NCBI RefSeq assembly: GCF_037975245.1
Contig: NC_092576.1
Location: 45,872,111 to 45,936,110 of the forward strand
DNA from: Apostichopus japonicus
Lineage: Eukaryota > Echinodermata > Holothuroidea > Aspidochirotida > Stichopodidae
Direction of reading: 5' to 3'
DNA: 64,000 bases
This document shows positions 48,201-63,200 of this stretch, piece by piece (the first letter of the stretch is position 1; each line of letters starts with the position of its first letter). The notes beneath the pieces were generated by a model. The model saw only the letters and a program-made list of their open reading frames with translations, ran no database searches and was not told the origin of the DNA. The position numbers and the translations under genes are program-made.

Positions 48201-51200
48201 AACATATCAATAATATGATATCTGTCAAGTAGCTCACTCATCACTCTACCTGCACAATATAACTACTCTACATAGAACATGTCAATAATATGATATCTGT
48301 CAAGTAGCTAACACATCACTCTACCTGTACAATATAACTACTCTACATAGAACATGCCAATAATATGTTATCTGTCAAGTAGCTCACACATCATTCTACC
48401 TGCACAATATAACTACTCTACATAGAACATGTCAATAATATGATATCTGTCAAGTAGCTCACTCATCACTCTACCTGCACAATATAACTACTCTACATAG
48501 AACATGTCAATAATATGATATCTGTCAAGTAGCTCACACATCATTCTACCTGCACAATATAACTACTCTACATAGAACATGTCAATAATATGATATCTGT
48601 CAAGTAGCTCACACATCACTCTACCTGCACAATATAACTACTCTACATAGAACATATCAATAATATGATATCTGTCAAGTAGCTCACACATCACTCTACC
48701 TGCACAATATAACTACTCTACATAGAACATGTCAATAATATGATATCTGTCAAGTAGCTCACTCATCACTCTACCTGCACAATATAACTACTCTACATAG
48801 AACATGTCAATAGTATGATATCTGTCAAGTAGCTCACTCATCACTCTACCTGCACAATAAAACTACTCTACATAAAACATGTCAATAATATGATATCTGT
48901 CAAGTAGCTCACACATCACTCTACCTGCACAATATAACTACTCTGCATAGAACATGTCAATAATATGATATCTGTCAAGTAGCTCACACATCATTCTACC
49001 TGCACAATATAACTACTCTACATAGAACATGTCAATAGTATGATATCTGTCAAGTAGCTCACTCATCACTCTACCTGCACAATATAACTACTCTACATAG
49101 AACATGTCAATAATATGATATCTGTCAAGTAGCTCACTCATCACTCTACCTGCACAATATAACTACTCTACATAGAACATGTCAATAATATGATATCTGT
49201 CAAGTAGCTCACACATCACTCTACCTGCACAATATAACTACTCTGCATAGAACATGTCAATAATATGATATCTGTCAAGTAGCTCACACATCACTCTACC
49301 TACACAATATAACTACTCTACATAGAACATGTCAATAATATGATATCTGTCAAGTAGCTCACACATCATTCTACCTGCACAATATAACTACTCTACATAG
49401 AACATGTCAATTATATGATATCTGTCAAGTAGCTCACACATCACTCTACCTGCACAATATAACTACTCTACATAGAACATGTCAATAATATGATATCTGT
49501 CAAGTAGCTCACACATCACTCTACCTGCACAATATAACTACTCTGCATAGAACATGTCAATAATATGATATCTGTCAAGTAGCTCACACATCACTCTACC
49601 TGCACAATATAACTACTCTACATAGAACATGTCAATAATATGATATCTGTCCAGTAGCTCACACATCACTCTACCTGCACAATATAACTACTCTGCATAG
49701 AACATGTCAATAATATGATATCTGTCAAGTAGCTCACACATCACTCTACCTGCACAATATAACTACTCTACATAGAACATGTCAATAGTATGATATCTGT
49801 CAAGTAGCTCACTCATCACTCTACATGCACAATATAACTACTCTACATAGAACATGTCAATAATATGATATCTGTCAAGTAGCTCACTCATCACTCTACC
49901 TGCACAATATAACTACTCTACATAGAACATGTCAATAATATGATATCTGTCAAGTAGCTCACATATCACTCTACATGCACAATATAACTACTCTACATAG
50001 AACATGTCAATAATATGATATCTGTCAAGTAGCTCACTCATCACTCTACCTGCACAATATAACTACTCTACATAGAATATGTCAATAATATGATATCTAA
50101 CACATCACTCTACCTGCACAATATAACTTCTCTACATAGAACATGTCAATAATATGATATCTGTCAAGTAGCTCACACATCACTCTACCTGCACAATATA
50201 ACTACTCTACATCGAACATGTCAATAATATGATATCTGTCAAGTAGCTCACACATCACTCTACCTGCACAATATAACTACTCTACATAGAACATGTCAAT
50301 AGTATGATATCTGTCAACTAGCTCACTCATCACTCTACATGCACAATATAACTACTCTACATAGAACATGTCAATAATATGATATCTGTCAAGTAGCTCA
50401 CTCATCACTCTACCTGCACAATATAACTACTCTACATAGAACATGTCAATAATATGATATCTGTCAAGTAGCTCACACATCACTCTACCTGCACAATATA
50501 ACTACTCTACATAGAACATGTCAATTATATGATATCTGTCAAGTAGCTCACACATCACTCTACCTGCACAATATAACTACTCTACATAGAACATGTCAAT
50601 AATATGATATCTGTCAAGTAGCTCACACATCACTCTACCTGCACAATATAACTACTCTACATAGAACATGTCAATAATATGATATCTGTCAAGTAGCTCA
50701 CACATCACTCTACCTGCACAATATAACTACTCTACATAGAACATGTCAATAATATGATATCTGTCAAGTAGCTCACACATCACTCTACCTGCACAATATA
50801 ACTACTCTACATAGAACATGTCAATTATATGATATCTGTCAAGTAGCTCACACATCACTCTACCTGCACAATAAAACTACTCTACATAGAACATGTCAAT
50901 AATATGATATCTGTCAAGTAGCTCACACATCACTCTACCTGCACAATAAAACTACTCTACATAGAACATGTCCATAATATGATATCTGTCAAGTAGCTCA
51001 CTCATCACTCTACCTGCACAATATAACTACTCTACATAGAACATGTCCATAATATGATATCTGTCAAGTAGCTCACACATCACTCTACCTGCACAATATA
51101 ACTACTCTACATAGAACATGTCAATAATATGATATCTGTCAAGTAGCTCACACATCACTCTACCTGCACAATATAACTACTCTACATAGAACATGTCAAT

Positions 51201-54200
51201 AATATGATATCTGTCAAGTAGCTCACACATCACTCTACCTGCACAATATAACTACTCTACATAGAACATGTCAATAATATGATATCTGTCAAGTAGCTCA
51301 CTCATCACTCTACCTGCACAATATAACTACTCTACATAGAACATGTCAATAATATGATATCTGTCAAGTAGCTCACACATCACTCTACCTGCACAATATA
51401 ACTACTCTACATAGAACATGTCAATTATATGATATCTGTCAAGTAGCTCACACATCACTCTACCTGCACAATATAACTACTCTACATAGAACATGTCAAT
51501 AATATGATATCTGTCAAGTAGCTCACACATCACTCTACCTGCACAATAAAACTACTCTACATAGAACATGTCAATAATATGATATCTGTCAAGTAGCTCA
51601 CTCATCACTCTACCTGCACAATATAACTACTCTACATAGAACATGTCAATAATATGATATCTGTCAAGTAGCTCACACATCACTCTACCTGCACAATATA
51701 ACTAACTCTACATAGAACATGTCAATAATATGATATCTGTCAAGTAGCTCACACATCACTCTACCTGCACAATATAACTACTCTACATAGAACATGTCAA
51801 TAATATGATATCTGTCAAGTAGCTCACACATCACTCTACCTGCACAATATAACTACTCTACATCGAACATGTCAATAATATGATATCTGTGAAGTAGCTC
51901 ACACATCACTCTACCTGCACAATATAACTACTCTACATAGAACATGTCAATAATATGATATCTGTGAAGTAGCTCACACATCACTCTACCTGCACAATAT
52001 AACTACTCTACATAGAACATGTCAATAATATGATATCTGTCAAGTAGCTCACTCATCACTCTACCTGCACAATATAACTACTCTACATAGAACATGTCAA
52101 TAATATGATATCTGTCCAGTAGCTCACACATCACTCTACCTGCACAATATAACTACTCTACATCGAACATGTCAATAATATGATATCTGTCAAGTAGCTC
52201 ACACATCACTCTACCTGCACAATATAACTACTCTACATAGAACATGTCAATAATATGATATCTGTCCAGTAGCTCACACATCACTCTACCTGCACAATAT
52301 AACTACTCTACATAGAACATGTCAATAATATGTTATTTGCAGCTAGTTCACAAACTACTCTTCCTGTGCATGACAGGAGTTATTTGTACACCTACCCCTC
52401 CTCCTCGTTTGTTGGTGATAGCAATGTGGACGAACAATGAAGCTGGGGCTAGGCTCTCACCAGTGTTGGACAGAAGTGTAAAATGGCGATAACCTGTAAA
52501 GTGACACAACAGGATATTCATTATTTTGCTTCAATACAGTACTAAGCAAACCTGGTTGTACACATTCATACAACACATGTCTTCATTTGCTTCAATACAA
52601 TATTAATCATACCTGGTTGTAGACATAAATGCGCTATGTGTGTTTATTTGTTTCACTGCAGTACTAAGCATACCTGGTTGTAGATATTTATACAGTACAT
52701 GTGTTTGTTTGCTTCACTACAGTACTAAGCATACCAGGTTGTAGACATTAATACAGTATGTGTGTTTGTTTGCTTCACTGCGGACTAAGCATACCTGGTT
52801 GTAGACATTAATACAGTAGGTGTGTTTGTTTGCTTCACTGCAGTACTAAGAATACCTTGTTGTAGACATTAATACAGAATGTGTGTTTGCTTCACTACAG
52901 TACTAAGCATACCTGTTTGTAGACATTTATACAGTATGTGTGTTTGTTTGCTTCACTGCAGTACTAAGCATACCTGGTTGTAGACATTAATACAGAATGT
53001 GTGTTTGCTTCACTACAGTACTAAGCATACCTGGTTCTAGACATTAATACAGTACGTGTGTTTGTTTGCTTCACTGCAGTACTAAGCATACCTGGTTGTA
53101 GACATTAATACAGTATGTGTGTTTGTTTGCTTCACTACAGTACTAAGCATTCCTGGTTGTAGACATTAATACAGTATGTGTGTTTGTTTGCTTCACTACA
53201 GTACTAAGCATTCCTGGTTGTAGACATTAATACAGTATGTGTGTTTGTTTGCTTCAATGCAGTACTAAGCAAACCTGGTTCTAGACATTAATACAGTATG
53301 TGTGTTTGTTTGCTTCACTACAGTACTAAGCATACCTGGTTGTAGACATTAATACAGTATGTGTGTTTGTTTGCTTCAATGCAGTACTAAGCAAACCTGG
53401 TTCTAGACATTAATACAGTATGTGTGTTTGCTTCACTACAGTACTAAGCATACCTGTTTGTAGACATTTATACAGTATGTGTGTTTGTTTGCTTCAATGC
53501 AGTACTAAGCATACCTGGTTGTAGACATTAATACAGTAGGTGTGTTTGTTTGCTTTACTGCAGTACTAAGCATACCTGGTTGTAGACATTTATACAGTAT
53601 GTGTGTTTGTTTGCTTCACTGCAGTACTAAGCATACCTGGTTGTAGACATTAATACAGTATGTGTGTTTGCTTCACTACAGTACTAAGCATACCTGTTTG
53701 TAGACATTTATACAGTATGTGTGTTTGTTTGCTTCAATGCAGTACTAAGCATACCTGGTTGTAGACATTAATACAGTAGGTGTGTTTGTTTGCTTTACTG
53801 CAGTACTAAGCATACCTGGTTGTAGACATTTATACAGTATGTGTGTTTGTTTGCTTCACTGCAGTACTAAGCATACCTGGTTGTAGACATTAATACAGTA
53901 TGTGTGTTTGTTTGCTTCACTGCAGTACTAAGCACACCTGGTTCTAGACATTAATACAGTATGTGTGTTTGTTTGCTTCACTGCAGTACTAAGCATACCT
54001 GGTTGTAGACATTAATACAGTAGGTATGTTTGTTTGCTTCACTGCAGTACTAAGCATACCTGGTTGTAGACATTAATACAGTATGTGTGTTTGTTTGCTT
54101 CAATGCAGTACTAAGCACACCTGGTTCTAGACATTAATACAGTATGTGTGTTTGTTTGCTTCAATGCAGTACTAAGCACACCTGGTTCTAGACATTAATA

Positions 54201-57200
54201 CAGTACGTGTGTTTGTTTCCTTCAATGCAGTACTAAGCATACCTGGTTGTAGACATTAATACAGTAGGTATGTTTGTTTGCTTCACTGCAGTACTAAGCA
54301 TACCTGGTTGTAGACATTAATACAGTAGGTATGTTTGTTTGCTTCACTGCAGTACTAAGCATACCTGGTTGTAGACATTAATACAGTATGTGTGTTTGTT
54401 TGCTTCAATGCAGTACTAAGCACACCTGGTTCTAGACATTAATACAGTATGTGTGTTTGTTTGCTTCACTACAGTACTAAGCACACCTGGTTCTAGACAT
54501 TAATACAGTACGTGTGTTTGTTTGCTTCACTGCAGTACTAAGCATACCTGGTTGTAGACATTAATACAGTACGTGTGTTTGTTTGCTTCACTGCAGTACT
54601 AAGCATACCTGGTTGTAGACATTAATACAGTATGTGTGTTTGTTTGCTTCACTACAGTACTAAGCCTTTCCTGGTTGTAGACATTAATACAGTATGTGTG
54701 TTTGTTTGCTTCACTACAGTACTAAGCATACCTCGTTGTAGACATTAATACAGTAGGTGTGTTTGTTTGCTTCACTGCAGTACTAAGCATACCTGGTTGT
54801 AGACATTAATACAGTAGGTGTGTTTGTTTGCTTTACTGCAGTATTAAGCATACCTGGTTGTAGACATTTATACAGTATGTGTGTTTGTTTGCTTCACTAC
54901 AGTACTAAGCATACCTGGTTGTAGACATTAATACAGTACGTGTGTTTGTTTGCTTCACTGCAGTACTAAGCATACCTGGTTGTAGACATTAATACAGTAT
55001 GTGTGTTTGTTTGCTTCACTGCAGTACTAAGCATACCTGGTTGTAGACATTAATACAGTACGTGTGTTTGTTTGCTTCACTGCAGTACTAAGCATACCTG
55101 GTTGTAGACATTAATACAGTATGTGTGTTTGTTTGCTTCACTGCAGTACTAAGCATACCTGGTTCTAGACATTAATACAGTATGTGTGTTTGTTTGCTTC
55201 ACTACAGTACTAAGAATACCTGGTTGTAGACATTAATACAGAATGTGTGTTTGCTTCACTACAGTACTAAGCACACCTGGTTCTAGACATTAATACAGTA
55301 TGTGTGTTTGTTTGCTTCACTACAGTACTAAGCATTCCTGGTTGTAGACATTAATACAGTATGTGTGTTTGTTTGCTTCACTACAGTACTAAAAATACCT
55401 GGTTGTAGACATTAATACAGTATGTGTGTTTGTTTGCTTCAATGCAGTACTAAGCACACCTGGTTCTAGACATTAATACAGTATGTGTGTTTGTTTGCTT
55501 CAATGCAGTACTAAGCACATCTGGTTCTAGACATTAATACAGTATGTGTGTTTGTTTGCTTCAATGCAGTACTAAGCATACCTGGTTCTAGACATTAATA
55601 CAGTATGTGTGTTTGTTTGCTTCACTGCAGTACTAAGCATACCTGGTTGTAGACATTAATACAGTAGGTATGTTTGTTTGCTTCACTGCAGTACTAAGCA
55701 TACCTGGTTGTAGACATTAATACAGTAGGTATGTTTGTTTGCTTCACTGCAGTACTAAGCATACCTGGTTGTAGACATTAATACAGTATGTGTGTTTGTT
55801 TGCTTCAATGCAGTACTAAGCACACCTGGTTCTAGACATTAATACAGTATGTGTGTTTGTTTGCTTCACTACAGTACTAAGAATACCTGGTTGTAGACAT
55901 TAATACAGTATGTGTGTTTGTTTGCTTCAATGCAGTACTAAGCACACCTGGTTCTAGACATTAATACAGTATGTGTGTTTGTTTGCTTCACTACAGTACT
56001 AAGCACACCTGGTTCTAGACATTAATACAGTACGTGTGTTTGTTTGCTTCACTGCAGTACTAAGCATACCTGGTTGTAGACATTAATACAGTACGTGTGT
56101 TTGTTTGCTTCACTGCAGTACTAAGCATACCTGGTTGTAGACATTAATACAGTATGTGTGTTTGTTTGCTTCACTACAGTACTAAGCATTCCTGGTTGTA
56201 GACATTAATACAGTATGTGTGTTTGTTTGCTTCACTACAGTACTAAGCATACCTCGTTGTAGACATTAATACAGTAGGTGTGTTTGTTTGCTTCACTGCA
56301 GTACTAAGCATACCTGGTTGTAGACATTAATACAGTAGGTGTGTTTGTTTGCTTTACTGCAGTATTAAGCATACCTGGTTGTAGACATTTATACAGTATG
56401 TGTGTTTGTTTCCTTCACTACAGTACTAAGCACACCTGGTTCTAGACATTAAAACAGTACGTGTGTTTGTTTGCTTCACTGCAGTACTAAGCATACCTGG
56501 TTGTAGACATTAATACAGTATGTGTGTTTGTTTGCTTCACTGCAGTACTAAGCATACCTGGTTGTAGACATTAATACAGTACGTGTGTTTGTTTGCTTCA
56601 CTGCAGTACTAAGCATACCTGGTTGTAGACATTAATACAGTATGTGTGTTTGTTTGCTTCACTGCAGTACTAAGCATACCTGGTTCTAGACATTAATACA
56701 GTATGTGTGTTTGTTTGCTTCACTACAGTACTAAGAATACCTGGTTGTAGACATTAATACAGAATGTGTGTTTGCTTCACTACAGTACTAAGCACACCTG
56801 GTTCTAGACATTAATACAGTATGTGTGTTTGTTTGCTTCACTACAGTACTAAGCATTCCTGGTTGTAGACATTAATACAGTATGTGTGTTTGTTTGCTTC
56901 ACTACAGTACTAAAAATACCTGGTTGTAGACATTAATACAGTATGTGTGTTTGTTTGCTTCAATGCAGTACTAAGCACACCTGGTTCTAGACATTAATAC
57001 AGTATGTGTGTTTGTTTGCTTCAATGCAGTACTAAGCACACCTGGTTCTAGACATTAATACAGTATGTGTGTTTGTTTGCTTCAATGCAGTACTAAGCAT
57101 ACCTGGTTCTAGACATTAATACAGTATGTGTGTTTGTTTGCTTCACTGCAGTACTAAGCATACCTGGTTGTAGACATTAATACAGTAGGTATGTTTGTTT

Positions 57201-60200
57201 GCTTCACTGCAGTACTAAGCATACCTGGTTGTAGACATTAATACAGTATGTGTGTTTGTTTGCTTCAATGCAGTACTAAGCACACCTGGTTCTAGACATT
57301 AATACAGTATGTGTGTTTGTTTGCTTCACTACAGTACTAAGCACACCTGGTTCTAGACATTAATACAGAATGTGTGTTTGCTTCACTACAGTACTAAGCA
57401 CACCTGGTTCTAGACATTAATACAGTATGTGTGTTTGTTTGCTTCACTGCAGTACTAAGCATACCTGGTTGTAGACATTAATACAGTAGGTATGTTTGTT
57501 TGCTTCACTGCAGTACTAAGCATACCTGGTTGTAGACATTAATACAGTATGTGTGTTTGTTTGCTTCAATGCAGTACTAAGCACACCTGGTTCTAGACAT
57601 TAATACAGTATGTGTGTTTGTTTGCCTCACTACAGTACTAAGAATACCTGGTTGTAGACATTAATACAGAATGTGTGTTTGCTTCACTACAGTACTAAGC
57701 ACACCTGGTTCTAGACATTAATACAGTATGTGTGTTTGTTTGCTTCACTACAGTACTAAGCATTCCTGGTTGTAGACATTAATACAGTATGTGTGTTTGT
57801 TTGCTTCACTACAGTACTAAGCATACCTGGTTGTAGACATTAATACAGTATGTGTGTTTGTTTGCTTCAATGCAGTACTAAGCACACCTGGTTCTAGACA
57901 TTAATACAGTATGTGTGTTTGTTTGCTTCAATGCAGTACTAAGCACACCTGGTTCTAGACATTAATACAGTATGTGTGTTTGTTTGCTTCAATGCAGTAC
58001 TAAGCATACCTGGTTCTAGACATTAATACAGTATGTGTGTTTGTTTGCTTCAATGCATTACTAAGCATACCTGGTTCTAGACATTAATACAGTATGTGTG
58101 TTTGTTTGCTTCAATGCAGTACTAAGCACACCTGGTTCTAGACATTAATACAGTATGTGTGTTTGTTTGCTTCAATGCAGTACTAAGCACACCTGGTTCT
58201 AGACATTAATACAGTATGTGTGTTTGTTTGCTTCAATGCAGTACTAAGCATACCTGGTTCTAGACATTAATACAGTATGTGTGTTTGTTTGCTTCAATGC
58301 AGTACTAAGCATACCTGGTTCTAGACATTAATACAGTATGTGTGTTTGTTTGCTTCAATGCAGTACTAAGCATACCTGGTTCTAGACATTAATACAGTAT
58401 GTGTGTTTGTTTGCTTCAATGCAGTACTAAGCACACCTGGTTCTAGACATTAATACAGTATGTGTGTTTGTTTGCTTCACTACAGTACTAAGAATACCTG
58501 GTTGTAGACATTAATACAGAATGTGTGTTTGCTTCACTACAGTACTAAGCACACCTGGTTCTAGACATTAATACAGTATGTGTGTTTGTTTGCTTCACTA
58601 CAGTACTAAGCACACCTGGTTCTAGACATTAATACAGTATGTGTGTTTGTTTGCTTCACTGCAGTACTAAGCATACCTGGTTGTAGACATTAATACAGTA
58701 CGTGTGTTTGTTTGCTTCACTGCAGTACTAAGCATACCTGGTTGTAGACATTAATACAGTATGTGTGTTTGTTTGCTTCACTACAGTACTAAGCATTCCT
58801 GGTTGTAGACATTAATACAGTATGTGTGTTTGTTTGCTTCACTACAGTACTAAGCATACCTCGTTGTAGACATTAATACAGTAGGTGTGTTTGTTTGCTT
58901 CACTGCAGTACTAAGCATACCTGGTTGTAGACATTAATACAGTAGGTGTGTTTGTTTGCTTTACTGCAGTATTAAGCATACCTGGTTGTAGACATTTATA
59001 CAGTATGTGTGTTTGTTTGCTTCACTACATTACTAAGCACACCTGGTTCTAGACATTAATACAGTATGTGTGTTTGTTTGCTTCACTGCAGTACTAAGCA
59101 TACCTGGTTGTAGACATTAATACAGTACGTGTGTTTGTTTGCTTCACTGCAGTACTAAGCATACCTGGTTGTAGACATTAATACAGTATGTGTGTTTGTT
59201 TGCTTCACTGCAGTACTAAGCATACCTGGTTCTAGACATTAATACAGTATGTGTGTTTGTTTACTCCAATGCAGTACTAAGCATACCTGGTTCTAGACAT
59301 TAATACAGTATGTGTGTTTGTTTGCTTCAATGCAGTACTAAGCACACCTGGTTCTAGACATTAATACAGTATGTGTGTTTGTTTGCTTCACTACAGTACT
59401 AAGAATACCTGGTTGTAGACATTAATACAGAATGTGTGTTTGCTTCACTACAGTACTAAGCATACCTGGTTGTAGACATTAATACAGTATGTGTGTTTGT
59501 TTGCTTCACTACAGTACTAAGCATTCCTGGTTGTAGACATTAATACAGTATGTGTGTTTGTTTGCTTCACTACAGTACTAAGCATACCTGGTTGTAGACA
59601 TTAATACAGTATGTGTGTTTGTTTGCTTCAATGCAGTACTAAGCACACCTGGTTCTAGACATTAATACAGTATGTGTGTTTGTTTGCTTCAATGCAGTAC
59701 TAAGCACACCTGGTTGTAGACATTAATACAGTATGTGTGTTTGTTTGCTTCACTACAGTACTAAGCATTCCTGGTTGTAGACATTAATACAGTATGTGTG
59801 TTTGTTTGCTTCACTACAGTACTAAGCATACCTGGTTGTAGACATTAATACAGTATGTGTGTTTGTTTGCTTCACTACAGTACTAAGCATTCCTGGTTGT
59901 AGACATTAATACAGTATGTGTGTTTGTTTGCTTCACTACAGTACTAAGCATACCTGGTTGTAGACATTAATACAGTATGTGTGTTTGTTTGCTTCAATGC
60001 AGTACTAAGCACACCTGGTTCTAGACATTAATACAGTATGTGTGTTTGTTTGCTTCAATGCAGTACTAAGCACACCTGGTTCTAGACATTAATACAGTAT
60101 GTGTGTTTGTTTGCTTCAATGCAGTACTAAGCATACCTGGTTGTAGACATTAATACAGTATGTGTGTTTGTTTGCTTCACTGCAGTACTAAGCATACCTG

Positions 60201-63200
60201 GTTGTAGACATTAATACAGTATGTGTGTTTGTTTGCTTCAATGCAGTACTAAGCACACCTGGTTCTAGACATTAATACAGTATGTGTGTTTGTTTGCTTC
60301 ACTGCAGTACTAAGCACACCTGGTTCTAGACATTAATACAGTATGTGTGTTTGTTTGCTTCACTGCAGTACTAAGCACACCTGGTTGTAGACATTAATAC
60401 AGTACGTGTGTTTGTTTGCTTCACTGCAGTACTAAGCATACCTGGTTGTAGACATTAATACAGTACGTGTGTTTGTTTGCTTCACTGCAGTACTAAGCAT
60501 ACCTGGTTGTAGACATTAATACAGTATGTGTGTTTGTTTGCTTCACTACAGTACTAAGCATTCCTGGTTGTAGACATTAATACAGTATGTGTGTTTGTTT
60601 GCTACACTACAGTACTAAGCATACCTGGTTGTAGACATTAATACAGTAGGTGTGTTTGTTTGCTTCACTGCAGTATTAAGCACACCTGGTTGTAGACATT
60701 TACACAGTAGGTGTGTTTGTTTGCTTCACTACATTACTAAGCACACCTGGTTCTAGACATTAATACAGTACGTGTGTTTGTTTGCTTCACTGCAGTACTA
60801 AGCATACCTGGTTCTAGACATTAATACAGTACGTGTGTTTGTTTGCTTCACTGCAGTACTAAGCATACCTGGTTGTAGACATTAATACAGTATGTGTGTT
60901 TGTTTGCTTCACTGCAGTACTAAGCACACCTGGTTCTAGACATTAATACAGTATGTGTGTTTGTTTACTTCAATGCAGTACTAAGCATACCTGGTTCTAG
61001 ACATTAATACAGTATGTGTGTTTGTTTGCTTCACTGCAGTACTAAGCACACCTGGTTCTAGACATTAATACAGTATGTGTGTTTGTTTGCTTCAATGCAG
61101 TACTAAGAATACCTTGTTGTAGACATTAATACAGAATGTGTGTTTGCTTCACTACAGTACTAAGCATACCTGGTTGTAGACATTAATACAGTATGTGTGT
61201 TTGTTTGCTTCACTACAGTACTAAGCATTCCTGGTTGTAGACATTAATACAGTATGTGTGTTTGTTTGCTTCACTACAGTACTAAGCATACCTGGTTGTA
61301 GACATTAATACAGTATGTGTGTTTGTTTGCTTCAATGCAGTACTAAGCACACCTGGTTCTAGACATTAATACAGTATGTGTGTTTGTTTGCTTCAATGCA
61401 GTACTAAGCACACCTGGTTCTAGACATTAATACAGTATGTGTGTTTGTTTGCTTCACTACAGTACTAAGCATTCCTGGTTGTAGACATTAATACAGTATG
61501 TGTGTTTGTTTGCTTCACTACAGTACTAAGCATACCTGGTTGTAGACATTAATACAGTATGTGTGTTTGTTTGCTTCACTACAGTACTAAGCATTCCTGG
61601 TTGTAGACATTAATACAGTATGTGTGTTTGTTTGCTTCACTACAGTACTAAGCATACCTGGTTGTAGACATTAATACAGTATGTGTGTTTGTTTGCTTCA
61701 ATGCAGTACTAAGCACACCTGGTTCTAGACATTAATACAGTATGTGTGTTTGTTTGCTTCAATGCAGTACTAAGCACACCTGGTTCTAGACATTAATACA
61801 GTATGTGTGTTTGTTTGCTTCAATGCAGTACTAAGCATACCTGGTTCTAGACATTAATACAGTATGTGTGTTTGTTTGCTTCACTGCAGTACTAAGCATA
61901 CCTGGTTGTAGACATTAATACAGTAGGTATGTTTGTTTGCTTCACTGCAGTACTAAGCATACCTGGTTGTAGACATTAATACAGTATGTGTGTTTGTTTG
62001 CTTCAATGCAGTACTAAGCACACCTGGTTCTAGACATTAATACAGTATGTGTGTTTGTTTGCTTCACTGCAGTACTAAGCACACCTGGTTCTAGACATTA
62101 ATACAGTATGTGTGTTTGTTTGCTTCACTACAGTACTAAGCACACCTGGTTCTAGACATTAATACAGTATGTGTGTTTGTTTGCTTCACTGCAGTACTAA
62201 GCATACCTGGTTGTAGACATTAATACAGTACGTGTGTTTGTTTGCTTCACTGCAGTACTAAGCATACCTGGTTGTAGACATTAATACAGTATGTGTGTTT
62301 GTTTGCTTCACTGCAGTACTAAGCACACCTGGTTCTAGACATTAATACAGTATGTGTGTTTGTTTGCTTCACTGCAGTACTAAGCACACCTGGTTCTAGA
62401 CATTAATACAGTATGTGTGTTTGTTTGCTTCACTGCAGTACTAAGCACACCTGGTTCTAGACATTAATACAGTATGTGTGTTTGTTTGCTTCACTGCAGT
62501 ACTAAGCATACCTGGTTGTAGACATTAATACAGTATGTGTGTTTGTTTGCTTCACTACAGTACTAAGCATTCCTGGTTGTAGACATTAATACAGTATGTG
62601 TGTTTGTTTGCTTCACTACAGTACTAAGCATACCTCGTTGTAGACATTAATACAGTAGGTGTGTTTGTTTGCTTCACTGCAGTACTAAGCATACCTGGTT
62701 GTAGACATTAATACAGTAGGTGTGTTTGTTTGCTTTACTGCAGTATTAAGCATACCTGGTTGTAGACATTCAAAGGGTATAGTGTACTGTCCGATGAACT
62801 CATCTCCAATGTACTCATCATCTAAGACAACAAACCTGACCAGAGCTTGCTCCGGTAGGTTCACAGTAAACTCAAAACTCTCATCAAAGATAGGATGATG
62901 GCCTGTTGAGATGTATCAAAAAAGAAATGAAAACTAAGGAATACAATATATAAAACTTTGTAAATATGATTACTGGCTGTTCATGTTAAGAAGTATGTGC
63001 AGTCTTACAATCATAAACAATTGGTACTTACTAGCTGTACATACTGACAAGTGTGTGAGGTCTTACCATTGTATAAACTATTGGCACTTAATAGTTGTAT
63101 ATACTGACAAGTGTGTGAGGTCTTACCATTGTATAAACAATTGGCACTTACTAGCCGTACATACTGACAAGTGTGTGAGGTTTTACCATTGTATAAACTA

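Noticed and set aside
44500-62755. CRISPR-like appearance of regular repeats
   Set aside because: Units are directly abutting with no unique spacers, no cas genes are present, and the context is introns of an animal gene.
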